Origin: an uncultured Prevotella sp.
GTDB taxonomy: Bacteria; Bacteroidota; Bacteroidia; Bacteroidales; Bacteroidaceae
DNA length: 50,280 nt
Assembly: GCA_905233425.1 (NCBI GenBank)
Contig: CAJOEC010000070.1
Coordinates: 1-50,280, forward strand
Direction of reading: 5' to 3'
The notes beneath the pieces were generated by a model. That model was not told the DNA's origin, did no database searches, and was given only the letters and a program-made list of their open reading frames with translations. The position numbers and the translations under genes are program-made. Shown here in pieces: positions 1 to 8,417 of this stretch (its first letter is position 1; every line of letters begins with the position of its first letter).

Positions 1-264
1 GTGTGCCTATCACAAAGCGTTGATACACAAAACTATAAAATGTCATCAGATAGCAAAATCTATGCCAAAGCAGATGTAGAGTAAATGAAAGAGCCCTAAA
101 GAGGCAATGTTTTTTCCCTGTTTTTCTTCTTTCGTTACGATTATTCTTCGTAACTTTGCATGTCGAAACAAAAAACTTGCTTATCGACTGCAACGACAGA
201 GTCATCAATCTGTGCGAGATGAAGTTTGCATAGGAACGATGAACGACCTTTTCAATACAACAAA
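1..264. other. 5' spacer before the B3/B4 gene
   Basis: I see no convincing coding region here. The stretch is AT-rich. It holds a -7-type promoter box TAACTTTG at 151-158 on the forward strand, about 107 bases before the ATG chosen for the next gene, with a poor TTTC about 17 bases upstream in place of the -33 TTTG. The first ~120 bases may be the 3' flank of a gene outside the window. Confidence 0.4.
151..158 (+). promoter_or_regulatory. -7 promoter box (TAACTTTG) for the B3/B4 gene
   Basis: TAACTTTG fits the Bacteroidetes sigma-A -7 consensus TAnnTTTG. The -33 element is weak (TTTC at 130-133, 17-base spacer instead of 19). It is the best promoter candidate for the downstream gene. Confidence 0.4.
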
Positions 265-942
265 ATGAAGATTATTGTTTCCCAGGAGATTTCCACCGTT
301 TGCCCCGTCTTTGTCGGTGCCTGTGTTGAGGCACGCGTCGTGAACACACCCTACTGCCCGCAGCTGTGGGAGGAGATAAACGCCATGGGCGACGACTTCC
401 GCAGCCGCCTCACCACCGACTCGCTGAAGGAGCTGCCGTCGATAGCCGCCACACGCACAGTCTACCGTGCCTGCGGCAAGGACCCGTCGCGCTACCGCCC
501 GGCCAGCGAGCAGCTCATACGCCGACTGTTGCAGGGCAAGCAGCTCTACCAGATCGACACCCTCGTCGACCTCATCAACGTGGCATCGATGGCCTTTGGC
601 TACAGCATCGGCGGCTTCGATGCCGACCGCTTCGTGGGCGACACGCTCACCCTCGGCATAGGCCGCGAGGGCGAACCCTACGAGGGCATAGGCCGCGGTA
701 TGCTCAACATTGCCGGGTTGCCCGTCTACCGCGACGCGCAGGGCGGCGTGGGCACCCCCACCAGCGACAACGAGCGCACGAAGATCACACTCGACACCAC
801 CCACCTCGTAGTACTCATCAACGGCTACGACGGCAACCGCCAGCGTGTTGAGGACAACGCCTTGTTCATCCAGCAGCTGTTGCGCAGGCATGCCGCCAGC
901 GACGGCGGCACCGTCACAATCTACCCCACAGAGCAAAATTAG
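265..942 (+). CDS. B3/B4 tRNA-binding domain protein (PheRS beta editing-like)
   Basis: This is a stand-alone protein of about 225 residues related to the B3/B4 domain of phenylalanyl-tRNA synthetase beta chain, the module that hydrolyses mischarged Tyr-tRNA(Phe). The recognisable stretch is the 'KDPSRYRPASEQLIRRLL' segment followed by 'YQIDTLVDLINVAS' and a glycine-rich GIGRGMLNIAGLP region. The domain fills the whole protein; there is no catalytic synthetase part. I chose the ATG at 265 (MKIIVSQE) over the one at 226 because the family starts near here and the extra 13 residues look non-conserved. The gene stands alone, followed by repeats and the glgB promoter. Whether it edits tRNA or binds another amino-acid-like ligand cannot be told from sequence. 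Confidence 0.82.
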   Translation: MKIIVSQEISTVCPVFVGACVEARVVNTPYCPQLWEEINAMGDDFRSRLTTDSLKELPSIAATRTVYRACGKDPSRYRPASEQLIRRLLQGKQLYQIDTLVDLINVASMAFGYSIGGFDADRFVGDTLTLGIGREGEPYEGIGRGMLNIAGLPVYRDAQGGVGTPTSDNERTKITLDTTHLVVLINGYDGNRQRVEDNALFIQQLLRRHAASDGGTVTIYPTEQN

Positions 943-962
943 GCCTCATGGGTCAAAATCAG

Positions 963-1056
963 GTTCGTGGCGCACGCCACGAACAATCACGGCGGCCGCT
1001 AAGAATATTTTTGGCGGCCGCCGTGAATGTTTTTGACGGCCGCTGTGAAACGGCAA
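963..1056. repeat. 22-bp-period tandem array with leading palindrome
   Basis: Four units start at 969, 991, 1013 and 1035, exactly 22 bases apart, sharing GGCGnnCGCnnnGAA; the middle two end in TTTTT. The first unit is degenerate and overlaps a perfect 22-base palindrome (963-984, arms GTTCGTGGCG/CGCCACGAAC) that could end transcription of the upstream gene. The period is not a multiple of three, so it is unlikely to encode protein. Confidence 0.75.
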
Positions 1057-1166
1057 GGCCGGCTCTTCCTCCTATAGGGGTCGGCCATTTCTCCCAGTCC
1101 GCTACCGTAACGGTTGGCGAGAAAAATGGTCAAATTCTAAACAATATTTAAATAATCGGCAAAACT

Positions 1167-1197
1167 TTTGCGGTTAGACATACTTTCACTAACTTTG
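1167..1197 (+). promoter_or_regulatory. glgB promoter (TTTG-N19-TAACTTTG)
   Basis: TTTG at 1167-1170 and TAACTTTG at 1190-1197 are separated by exactly 19 bases, a full match to the Bacteroidetes sigma-A promoter. Transcription would start near 1203, giving a leader of about 34 bases before the glgB ATG. Confidence 0.78.
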
Positions 1198-1236
1198 TGG
1201 TCTTAAATTCCTTTTTAACCCAAACAGTGACTTTAT

Positions 1237-3300
1237 ATGAAAGAGACGACAAAGAAAAAAACACAGAGTGTACAGAAGGAGCCTGAGGCCCCGAAACACA
1301 TTGGCCTTGTGCAGAACGACCCGTGGCTCGAACCCTTTGAGCAGGCCATCAGCGGCCGCCACGACCACGCAGTGTGGAAACTGAACCAGCTGACCCGCAA
1401 CGGTAAGAAGACGCTTGGCGAGTTTGCCAGCGGACATCTTTATTTCGGCCTGCATAAGCTCGGACGCGGATGGGTGTTCCGCGAGTGGGCACCCAACGCC
1501 ACGGAGATATACCTCATAGGCGACTTCAACGACTGGAAGGAGGACGAGCGCTATAAGCTGAAACGCATTGAGGGCACTGGCAACTGGGAGCTGAAGCTGA
1601 AGGAGAAAGACCTGAAGCACGGCCAGCTCTACAAGATGAAGGTGAAGTGGAACGGTGGCGAGGGCGAGCGCATACCCGCTTGGTGCCGCCGCGTGGTGCA
1701 GGACGACGAGACGAAGATTTTCTCCGCCCAGGTGTGGAACCCCGCCGTGCCCTACGTGTGGAAGAAGGCCAACTTCAAGCCGAAGAAGAACCCGCTGCTT
1801 ATCTATGAGTGCCATGTGGGCATGGGTCAGGATGCCGAGAAGGTGGGAACCTACACCGAGTTCCGCGAGAACGTGCTGCCCCGCGTGGCCAAGGACGGCT
1901 ACAACTGTATACAGGTGATGGCCATTCAGGAGCATCCCTACTACGGAAGTTTCGGCTACCATGTATCGAGCTTCTTTGCTCCAAGCAGCCGTTTCGGCAC
2001 GCCCGAGGAGCTGAAAGCACTTATCGACGAGGCTCACCGACTGGGCATCGCCGTTATCATGGACATCGTTCACAGCCACGCCGTGAAGAACGAGGTGGAG
2101 GGTCTTGGCAACCTCTGCGGCGACCCCAACCAGTTCTTCTATCCCGGCGACCGCCACGAGCACCCGGCTTGGGACTCGCTGTGCTTCGACTATGGCAAGG
2201 ACGATGTCGTGCACTTCCTGCTCTCCAACTGTAAGTACTGGCTTGAGGAGTTCCGTTTCGACGGCTTCCGCTTCGACGGCGTCACCTCTATGCTCTACTA
2301 CAGCCACGGACTGGGCGAGGCCTTCTGCAACTACGCCGACTACTTCAACGGCCATCAGGACGACAACGCCATCTGCTACCTCACACTGGCCAACTGCCTC
2401 ATCCATGAGGTGAACCCCAACGCCATCACCATCGCCGAAGAGGTCTCGGGTATGCCCGGCCTCGCCGCGAAGTTCGAGGACGGAGGCTTCGGCTTCGACT
2501 ACCGCATGGCCATGAACATCCCCGACTACTGGATCAAGACCATCAAGGAGCAGAGCGACGAGAACTGGAAACCCAGCTCGATATTCTGGGAGGTGAAGAA
2601 CCGCCGCCCCGACGAGAAGACCATCTCCTATTGCGAGAGCCACGACCAGGCACTGGTGGGCGACAAGACCATCATCTTCCGCCTCATCGACGCCGATATG
2701 TACTGGCATTTCGCCAAGAAGGACGAGAACGGCGTGGCCGAGCGCGGCATAGCCCTGCACAAGATGATACGACTGGTGACGGCTGCGGCCATCAACGGCG
2801 GCTACCTCAACTTCATGGGCAATGAGTTCGGACATCCCGAGTGGATTGACTTCCCACGTGAGGGCAACGGCTGGAGCTACAAGTACGCACGCCGCCAATG
2901 GAACCTGGTGGACAACCACGACCTGTGCTACCACTGGCTCGGCGACTTCGACCGTGAGATGCTGCGCGTCATCAAGCTCGTGCGCAACTTCCAGGACAAG
3001 CCCGTGGTGGAGATATGGCACAACGACGGCGACCAGGTGCTGGCCTTCATGCGTGGCGACCTGCTCTTCGTGTTCAACTTCTCGCCCACACAGTCGTTCA
3101 CCGACTACGGCTTCCTCGTGCCGACAGGCTCGTATGAGGTGGTGCTCAACTCCGACGCCCAGCAGTTTGGTGGCCATGGCTTTGCCGATGATACGATGAC
3201 GCACTTCACCAACTTCGACCCGCTATACGTGAAGGACCACAAGGAATGGCTGAAGCTCTACATCCCCGCCCGCTCGGCTGTGGTGCTGAAGAAGAATTAG
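1237..3300 (+). CDS. glgB: 1,4-alpha-glucan branching enzyme
   Basis: Glycogen branching enzyme of 687 residues, a cytoplasmic GH13 transglycosylase that cuts alpha-1,4 chains and re-attaches them as alpha-1,6 branches. Order: an N-terminal CBM48-like beta domain (residues ~60-165, 'FREWAPNA...LIGDFNDW'), the (beta/alpha)8 barrel, and a C-terminal all-beta domain. The four GH13 regions are visible: DIVHSH; GFRFDGVTSM with the nucleophile Asp near 347; TIAEEVSG with the acid/base Glu near 401; and CESHDQ. Length and the short N-terminus resemble the eukaryote-like GlgB of Bacteroidetes rather than the E. coli type. It has its own promoter and ends at a strong bidirectional hairpin. No other glycogen genes are in the window. 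Confidence 0.96.
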   Translation: MKETTKKKTQSVQKEPEAPKHIGLVQNDPWLEPFEQAISGRHDHAVWKLNQLTRNGKKTLGEFASGHLYFGLHKLGRGWVFREWAPNATEIYLIGDFNDWKEDERYKLKRIEGTGNWELKLKEKDLKHGQLYKMKVKWNGGEGERIPAWCRRVVQDDETKIFSAQVWNPAVPYVWKKANFKPKKNPLLIYECHVGMGQDAEKVGTYTEFRENVLPRVAKDGYNCIQVMAIQEHPYYGSFGYHVSSFFAPSSRFGTPEELKALIDEAHRLGIAVIMDIVHSHAVKNEVEGLGNLCGDPNQFFYPGDRHEHPAWDSLCFDYGKDDVVHFLLSNCKYWLEEFRFDGFRFDGVTSMLYYSHGLGEAFCNYADYFNGHQDDNAICYLTLANCLIHEVNPNAITIAEEVSGMPGLAAKFEDGGFGFDYRMAMNIPDYWIKTIKEQSDENWKPSSIFWEVKNRRPDEKTISYCESHDQALVGDKTIIFRLIDADMYWHFAKKDENGVAERGIALHKMIRLVTAAAINGGYLNFMGNEFGHPEWIDFPREGNGWSYKYARRQWNLVDNHDLCYHWLGDFDREMLRVIKLVRNFQDKPVVEIWHNDGDQVLAFMRGDLLFVFNFSPTQSFTDYGFLVPTGSYEVVLNSDAQQFGGHGFADDTMTHFTNFDPLYVKDHKEWLKLYIPARSAVVLKKN

Positions 3301-3316
3301 GTAATGATAAATAAGT

Positions 3317-3378
3317 AACGATACAGGGCTTCATAGTTTCTCGATTTCTCGAAACCACGAAGCCCTGTATCGTTTTTT
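3317..3378. terminator. bidirectional terminator between glgB and the histidine phosphatase gene
   Basis: A perfect 16-bp stem (AACGATACAGGGCTTC / GAAGCCCTGTATCGTT) encloses a loop that can pair further (GTTTC/GAAAC) and is followed by TTTTTT on the forward strand. It lies between two converging genes and can stop both. Confidence 0.85.
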
Positions 3379-3382
3379 AGTG

Positions 3383-3892
3383 TTAATAGAGTGAGAGTAT
3401 GCGTATTTCTGCATTCTCCATTTTCTCTATTTCGCGTGTTAGTTTTCCGTAGTGGACGGCCTGAATGGCCTTGTTAATGATGCCGTGGCCCACGGCGAGC
3501 ACCTGTTGTCCGGGGTAGTTTGTGCGGATGAAGTCGAGGAACTTTCCAGCGCGTGCCAGCAGCTGTTCCATCTTCTCGGTGTTCTCCGGGAAGGGCAGCC
3601 CCTTCAGGTCGGGGATGTAACGTCCGGTGAAGTCGCCCCAGTCGCGCTCGCGCAGTAGCGGTGTGGTGACTACAGGCAGCGCATGGGGGCGGGCGATAAT
3701 CTCAGCAGTCTGCACCGCCCGGTGCAGGTCGCTGGCGACGATGGCGTCGAAATGCTCGTCGCGCAGCCTCTCCGCCAAGGCTTCCGCCTGGGCCACGCCC
3801 GTAGCGTTGAGCTGGCCCTGCGTCTGGCCCTGCATCATCTGGTTGGCGTTATCGTAGGTCTCACCGTGGCGAACCAAAAAGAGTGTTGTCAT
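3383..3892 (-). CDS. histidine phosphatase family protein
   Basis: A phosphoglycerate-mutase-like phosphatase of about 169 residues. The start MTTLFLVRHGET carries the RHG motif with the phospho-accepting His, and 'LAVGHGI' near the C-terminus supplies the second catalytic His. A core 'ASDLHRAVQTAEII' matches the family. I chose the ATG at 3892, 7 bases after the uridine kinase stop, because the family starts right before 'LVRHGE'; an upstream ATG at 3916 would overlap udk. Close spacing suggests co-transcription with udk. The substrate is not predictable; members range from phosphoglycerate mutases to adenosylcobalamin/ribazole phosphatases and sugar phosphatases. Confidence 0.88.
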   Translation of the reverse strand: MTTLFLVRHGETYDNANQMMQGQTQGQLNATGVAQAEALAERLRDEHFDAIVASDLHRAVQTAEIIARPHALPVVTTPLLRERDWGDFTGRYIPDLKGLPFPENTEKMEQLLARAGKFLDFIRTNYPGQQVLAVGHGIINKAIQAVHYGKLTREIEKMENAEIRILSLY

Positions 3893-3899
3893 TTGCAAG

Positions 3900-4514
3900 T
3901 TACACCTCGGTGACAATTCCCTCGATATAGTTTCTCAGGATGTTGATGCCCGTGCGGTTCTCGCCTCCCCAGGGAATGATGAGGTCGGCGAACTTCTTTG
4001 TCGGCTCGATGAACTGCTCGTGCATGGGCTTGAGGATTTTCTCGTATCGGTCGAGCACCATGTCGACGGTGCGGCCACGCTCCACCACGTCGCGGCGGAT
4101 ATTACGAATGAGGCGTACGTCGCTGTCGGTGTCGACGAAAATCTTCAAATCCATCATGTCGCGCAGCTTCTTGTAGTGGAGCGTCATGATGCCCTCAAGG
4201 ATGATGACGGGCTTTGGCTCCACGTGCACCGTCTCCTTCTGGCGGTTGCTCTCTATATAAGAATATGTGGGCTGTTCCACTGCCTCGCCGTTCTTCAGCT
4301 TCTTGATGTGCTCGGTGAGCAGCTTCCAGTCGAAGGCGTCGGGATGGTCGAAGTTGATGGCCCGTCGCTCCTCGGGTGTGAGGTCGGAAGTGTCGTTGTA
4401 GTACGAGTCGAGTGGTATGACGGCAGCGCAATGTGGCGGCAGTGCCTTGGCAATTCTTCTCACGACGGTGGTCTTGCCAGAACCAGTGCCGCCGGCGATT
4501 CCGATGATAGTCAT
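3900..4514 (-). CDS. udk: uridine kinase
   Basis: Uridine/cytidine kinase of 204 residues in pyrimidine salvage, phosphorylating uridine to UMP with ATP or GTP in the cytoplasm. The P-loop GGTGSGKTT lies at residues 8-16. Other family marks are 'PLDSYYND', 'NFDHPDAFD' (base/sugar binding), 'ILEGIM', and 'RNIRRDVVERGR' (LID). Length is normal for bacterial Udk. It is followed 7 bases later by a histidine phosphatase gene and preceded by a repeat-filled spacer after proB. Confidence 0.95.
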   Translation of the reverse strand: MTIIGIAGGTGSGKTTVVRRIAKALPPHCAAVIPLDSYYNDTSDLTPEERRAINFDHPDAFDWKLLTEHIKKLKNGEAVEQPTYSYIESNRQKETVHVEPKPVIILEGIMTLHYKKLRDMMDLKIFVDTDSDVRLIRNIRRDVVERGRTVDMVLDRYEKILKPMHEQFIEPTKKFADLIIPWGGENRTGINILRNYIEGIVTEV

Positions 4515-4577
4515 ATTGAGATGGGTGTTGAGGGGTTTTTACAGCCGGCTCACAGCCGGGACAATGAACGAAAATAA

Positions 4578-4690
4578 GAGTTGAGAGTTGAGTGTGAAGA
4601 GTTAAGAGTTGAGAGTTGAGGGTTGAGAGATGAGGGTTGAGAGATGAGGGTTGAGAGATGAGGGTTGAGAGTTGAGGGTTAAGTGTTGAG
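4578..4690. repeat. GAGTTGAGA simple-sequence array between proB and udk
   Basis: Repeats of the type (GAGAGTTGA / GAGGGTTGA) fill the space between proB and udk, and the proB stop codon (TAA, complement of 4679-4681) lies within the array. The same repeat type occurs in frame inside murG at 19739-19798. Confidence 0.85.
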
Positions 4691-5452
4691 GAACTCGGTG
4701 TGAGGTGTCTGTTCGGGATGCTGCACGAGGTCTACGAGAATGTTCTCGCGCCGTCCGTTGGCGATGATGACGCGTATTCCGGCCTTTTGCACCTGCGACG
4801 CCGTGGCATATTTCGACTGCATTCCTCCTCGCCCGGCCGAGCTTTTCTCCGACTGAATGAACTGCGAGAGGTCGGTGCCGGGGGGCACTTGGTCTATGAG
4901 CCGCGACGACGGGTCGGAAGGATTGCCGGTGAATATGCCGTCGATGTTCGACAGCAGCACCAGCGTCTTTGCCTCCATCATCTGCGCAATGAGTCCGCTC
5001 AGCTCATCGTTGTCGGTGAACATCAGCTCGGTGACCGAGACGGTGTCGTTTTCGTTGACGATGGGCAGCACACCGTTGTCGAGCATCACGCGCATACAGG
5101 CCTGCTGGTTGCGGTACTGCTCGCCGGGCTGGAAGTTCTCCTTCATGGTGAGCACCTGGCCCACATGGATGTGGTATTCGCGGAAGAGGTCGTAGTAGAG
5201 ACCTATGAGCTTTGCCTGTCCCATTGCCGAGAACAGCTGCCGCTGCTCCACGCTGTCGAGTTCGTGGTCTACGCTGTCGAGTTCGCGCCGCCCGCAGGCC
5301 ACTGCTCCCGACGAAACGAGGATTACCTCGTAGCCGTGCTGTCGTAGCCAGGCAATCTGGTCGACAAGCGATGACATACGTGTAACGTCGAGACGGCCGT
5401 CGCTGCGTGTGAGGGCGTTGGAGCCAACTTTGATTACTATTCTTTTTTCCAT
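4679..5452 (-). CDS. proB: glutamate 5-kinase
   Basis: First enzyme of proline synthesis, phosphorylating L-glutamate to gamma-glutamyl phosphate. At 257 residues it has only the amino-acid kinase domain and lacks the C-terminal PUA domain of the longer E. coli form. Visible motifs: 'VIKVGSNAL' at the start, 'LVSSGAVACGR', 'NENDTVS', 'FTDNDELSGLIA' and 'LLSNIDGIFTG'. The ATG at 5452 is chosen; an open extension to 5644 is only translation of GGGAGTGAA repeats (S/P/L/H-rich) and is not conserved in the family. The last residues and stop run into another repeat array. proA is not in the window. Confidence 0.93.
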   Translation of the reverse strand: MEKRIVIKVGSNALTRSDGRLDVTRMSSLVDQIAWLRQHGYEVILVSSGAVACGRRELDSVDHELDSVEQRQLFSAMGQAKLIGLYYDLFREYHIHVGQVLTMKENFQPGEQYRNQQACMRVMLDNGVLPIVNENDTVSVTELMFTDNDELSGLIAQMMEAKTLVLLSNIDGIFTGNPSDPSSRLIDQVPPGTDLSQFIQSEKSSAGRGGMQSKYATASQVQKAGIRVIIANGRRENILVDLVQHPEQTPHTEFLNT

Positions 5453-5462
5453 TTTTTTAATA

Positions 5463-5600
5463 AGGGGAGTGAAGGGGGAGTGAAAGGGGGAGTGAAGGGG
5501 GAGTGAAAGGGGGAGTGAAGGGGAGTGAAGGGGAGTGAATGGGGAGTGAATGGGGGAGTGAATGGGGAGTGAATGGGGGAGTGAAGGGGGAGTGAAAGGG
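5463..5600. repeat. GGGAGTGAA simple-sequence array upstream of proB
   Basis: About a dozen units of GGGAGTGAA with 1-3 extra A/G lie immediately 5' of proB. The same unit, inverted, occurs at 28516-28560 between ftsL and the PBP gene. Confidence 0.88.
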
Positions 5601-5630
5601 ACGTTACTTTTGGACTTAGGAGGTGTTAGG

Positions 5631-6851
5631 TCAGAATTCCACAATAACTTCCTTTTTCTTTAGTGTCAGGGTTTCCATGTTGGGGGTTCCCACGATGGTG
5701 ATCATGCCGATGATGTTGCTGCTGTCCGAACCGTTGTCGCAGGCCCAGCTCTTGTTCACCTTCGAGGTGAACGAGCCGCCGCTGAGGATGATACCCGTGT
5801 CGCTCTTCACGCCTTTGGGCTTCGCCATCTCGTTGCCGCCCGTAGTGGTGACTACGAGCGTGCCTCCCTTCATCTCAACGTTGCCGCCGCTGTTGATGCC
5901 TTTGCCGCCGTCGCCCGTGCTGAGGATGGTCAGTTCGCCGGCGGTCATGGTGAAGGTGCTGTCGCACTTGATGCCTGCGCACGATGTGGTGCCGATGATG
6001 CCGTCGGCGGTCTCTATGCGGCAGTCGCCGGTGGTGGTGATGGTAGTCCGTCCGCCGGCGATGGTCATCGAGGCGTCGTTCTTGATGCCGCGGCCGCCGT
6101 CGGAGGTGACGTCGATGGTGAGCGTGCCGCCGTAAATCTCCATGCCGTCGTTCACTTTGATGCCGTTTGTGCCGTTGGCCTGGATGGCGATAGTGGGACC
6201 CGAAGCGGGGGCGGCCTCGATGACGAGGAAGTCGTCGCTGGCGATGCCGTTTTTGCTGTTGGCGGTGACGCTGAGGCTGCCATTTCCGCTGATGTAGACT
6301 TGGCCCTCGCTGAAGAACGTCGCCTTCTGGTCGATGACAGCCCCGGCGGCATTCTTGGGCGCGTCGGCGTAGACGGAGCCGTCGGCGAGGGCGTTCTCGG
6401 TGCTGTCAGCAAGGGTGACGTAGAGTGCGTGCCCGCCCTGGTTGTTGATGGCCGGGCCGTCGTTGTTGGTCAACGTCAGGCCGTTGAGGACAAGGCCCCA
6501 CATACGGTCGCTGTAGACGAGCAGCGAGCCGTCGGGGCATGTGCCGCTGACGGTGATCTGAAGGTAGCGCTGTGTTGTCGAGGTGACGGTGATGTCGCCG
6601 GCGCTCTGGGCTATGGTTACGCTGTCGCCGGTGTCGCCGGTGATGGTGGCCTGGGCACCGTTCCAGGCGATGGCGAGGGCTATGGTGTCGGGCAGTGTGA
6701 CGACTTCTTCTTCGTCGTCATCGCCCTGTTGCGAGCGTAGTGAGTATTTGCTGAAATCGTAGTCGCTGAAGCTGCTGTCGTCCTTCTCGCAGGAGGGGAG
6801 CAGGGCGCAGACGGCGACGGAGAGGAGGATGAACGATATTGATGTTTTCAT
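5631..6851 (-). CDS. carbohydrate-binding domain lipoprotein (Cthe_2159/DUF4353-like)
   Basis: A secreted lipoprotein of 406 residues. Residues 1-21 form a lipoprotein signal peptide with the lipobox LLPSC (Cys21), followed by an acidic linker (DDDEEE). The rest is a repetitive right-handed beta-helix-like domain with recurrent 'G(I/L)...GG.(L/V)T(I/V)..TGDGG(K/R)GI' turns, as in the calcium- and polygalacturonate-binding Cthe_2159 family (DUF4353). It is the last gene of the VTC-DUF4956-DUF2490 unit, 3 bases after the DUF2490 stop. Likely outer-membrane or surface anchored. Binding to polysaccharide is the family role; the ligand here is unknown. Confidence 0.8.
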   Translation of the reverse strand: MKTSISFILLSVAVCALLPSCEKDDSSFSDYDFSKYSLRSQQGDDDEEEVVTLPDTIALAIAWNGAQATITGDTGDSVTIAQSAGDITVTSTTQRYLQITVSGTCPDGSLLVYSDRMWGLVLNGLTLTNNDGPAINNQGGHALYVTLADSTENALADGSVYADAPKNAAGAVIDQKATFFSEGQVYISGNGSLSVTANSKNGIASDDFLVIEAAPASGPTIAIQANGTNGIKVNDGMEIYGGTLTIDVTSDGGRGIKNDASMTIAGGRTTITTTGDCRIETADGIIGTTSCAGIKCDSTFTMTAGELTILSTGDGGKGINSGGNVEMKGGTLVVTTTGGNEMAKPKGVKSDTGIILSGGSFTSKVNKSWACDNGSDSSNIIGMITIVGTPNMETLTLKKKEVIVEF

Positions 6852-6854
6852 AGG

Positions 6855-7676
6855 TCAGAATTTCAGTTTGTAGCCCAGGCCGATGAAGTGCATGTCGGGG
6901 TCGTAGTCCTCTTCGTCCACGTTCTTCATGTTCTGGAACCGGTAGTAGAGTGAGAAGGAGTTCTGGCTGTTCAGGCGTATGTCCGTACCCACGGTGTAGC
7001 GTATTTTCTCTATGGCCCAGCTGTGGTACAGCTCCATGCTGGCGTAGGGCGTGAAGAGGGCGCGCTTCTTGTCCCACTCCACCTGCAGACGCGAGCGCAG
7101 CTGGTTCTTCCCCTTTCCCGAGCGCACGTAGTCATCGTCGAGGCGCATGTCCTGGTTGCTGACATCCTCGCGGAAAGTCCACCGCGTGACGGCCTTCTCT
7201 GGGCGGTAGGTGTACTGCCACCGCTCGCGCAGCGACACGCGCAGGTCGCCCACCACTTTGTGGTCGAAGGTCAGCGATGCGTGGAAGCGGTGCTTCAAGC
7301 CCCAGTACGACGGCCGCCAGTGAATCTTGGCGTTGCCCTTCTCGGTGGTATAGTGCTCCACCTTCTCGCGCATGTTGTAGTCGAGCAGCGAGTAGCCCAT
7401 GTCGGCTTTCAGCCATTTCGTCGCCTTATAGCTCAGGTCGGCGCTGATTCCCCAGCGGTCGACAGTCTTGAAATTGTTGCGTGTGCGGAAGTCGGCCTCC
7501 AGTCCCACGCTCCATTTCCTGTCAATCTTCTTGCTCACCTCGGCACCGAGCAGCAGTCCGCCCTCGCTTTGGGCGAAGGTGGGGACGGCGGAAAGGAGGA
7601 GAACGGCTGCCAGGGCCGTCGTTATCCACCGTTTCCGCTGTACCTCTGTCGGGGACTTTGCTTTCATTCTGTCCAT
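6855..7676 (-). CDS. DUF2490 family outer-membrane beta-barrel protein
   Basis: A protein of 273 residues with a signal peptide (hydrophobic 'ITTALAAVLLLSAVPTFAQ') and a body of alternating beta strands rich in aromatic and charged residues, ending '...MHFIGLGYKLKF' with the C-terminal Phe typical of outer-membrane barrels. It matches the DUF2490 family, whose function is not established. I place the start at 7676 (MDRMKAKS), two bases after the DUF4956 stop, which implies translational coupling; the ATG at 7667 is also possible. It may form the outer-membrane part of the polyphosphate-associated unit. Confidence 0.78.
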   Translation of the reverse strand: MDRMKAKSPTEVQRKRWITTALAAVLLLSAVPTFAQSEGGLLLGAEVSKKIDRKWSVGLEADFRTRNNFKTVDRWGISADLSYKATKWLKADMGYSLLDYNMREKVEHYTTEKGNAKIHWRPSYWGLKHRFHASLTFDHKVVGDLRVSLRERWQYTYRPEKAVTRWTFREDVSNQDMRLDDDYVRSGKGKNQLRSRLQVEWDKKRALFTPYASMELYHSWAIEKIRYTVGTDIRLNSQNSFSLYYRFQNMKNVDEEDYDPDMHFIGLGYKLKF

Positions 7677-7678
7677 AC

Positions 7679-8368
7679 CTATTTCTTGTCGAGATCCCTC
7701 CATTCCGCTTTCCTCACGTCGAACTGCTTGTTCACGTCGTATTGCTTGTTGCCTTCGTAGGTGACGCGCAGTACGGCCGAGTCGCGCAGGAAGTCAACGC
7801 CGCCGACCTCCACCTTGATGATCTTCACGCCGAGGCGCTCTTCGAGGTCGGCCTTCAGCTCCTCCTTCTTCTCCGGCTTTATCAGGTCGATGCGGTCATA
7901 CTGCACCAGCTTCGACGCCTGCACCTTGAGCATACGCTCGAAGAGCATGATGACAACTATGAAGATGATGTCGATGATGGCCAGCTTGCCCAGTTCCTGC
8001 CATATCGCCGTGGTCGAGAGCGCTGTGACATCGACCATGGCATGGACAACCGACAGGCAGACGATGATGAAGAGGTAGGTCATCTCGCGCACCGGCATGG
8101 TGTCTGTGCGGTAGCGCATGATGCTGAAGATGCCGAAGAGTCCGAGTCCGACGCCCATGGTGGCCTTTCCGCGGTCCATGCCCATCATGAAGTAGACGAG
8201 GAAGAAGATGGCCACGGATATGAGCATGAAAGTGAAGTAGAAGTCACGCCGCTTGCTCTTGCGGTAGTAGAGACGATCGACGATCACCCAGTTCATAACC
8301 ACACACAGCAGGAAGCGCACCAGCGCGTTCCCGAAGTCGCTTGTAAAAAAATTAAGTATTAGTTCCAT
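7679..8368 (-). CDS. DUF4956 membrane protein
   Basis: A polytopic inner-membrane protein of 229 residues. Four or more hydrophobic segments fill the first ~145 residues (around 15-30, 45-63, 95-115, 125-145). A conserved 'GVGLGLFGIFSIMRYRT' segment follows the second helix, and a soluble C-terminal domain (~150-229) has an alternating beta-alpha pattern ('GVKIIKVEVGGVDFLRDSAVLRVTY'). This is the DUF4956 family, which commonly neighbours VTC-domain genes. It lies 49 bases after the VTC stop and is coupled to the DUF2490 gene. Biochemical role unknown. Confidence 0.83.
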   Translation of the reverse strand: MELILNFFTSDFGNALVRFLLCVVMNWVIVDRLYYRKSKRRDFYFTFMLISVAIFFLVYFMMGMDRGKATMGVGLGLFGIFSIMRYRTDTMPVREMTYLFIIVCLSVVHAMVDVTALSTTAIWQELGKLAIIDIIFIVVIMLFERMLKVQASKLVQYDRIDLIKPEKKEELKADLEERLGVKIIKVEVGGVDFLRDSAVLRVTYEGNKQYDVNKQFDVRKAEWRDLDKK

Positions 8369-8417
8369 TGTAGTACCTTTTGGTTTTTATCTGTTTTTCT
8401 TGTTTTTATCTGTTTTA

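Noticed and set aside
1189..3204. 671-residue open frame antisense to glgB
   Set aside because: Composition (Val/His/Ala/Leu-rich) is typical of the complement of a GC-rich gene, it has no recognisable domain, and GlgB on the other strand is complete with all catalytic motifs.
5453..5644. 64-residue N-terminal extension of ProB
   Set aside because: Encoded by GGGAGTGAA repeats; ProB homology begins at MEKRIVIKVGSNAL.
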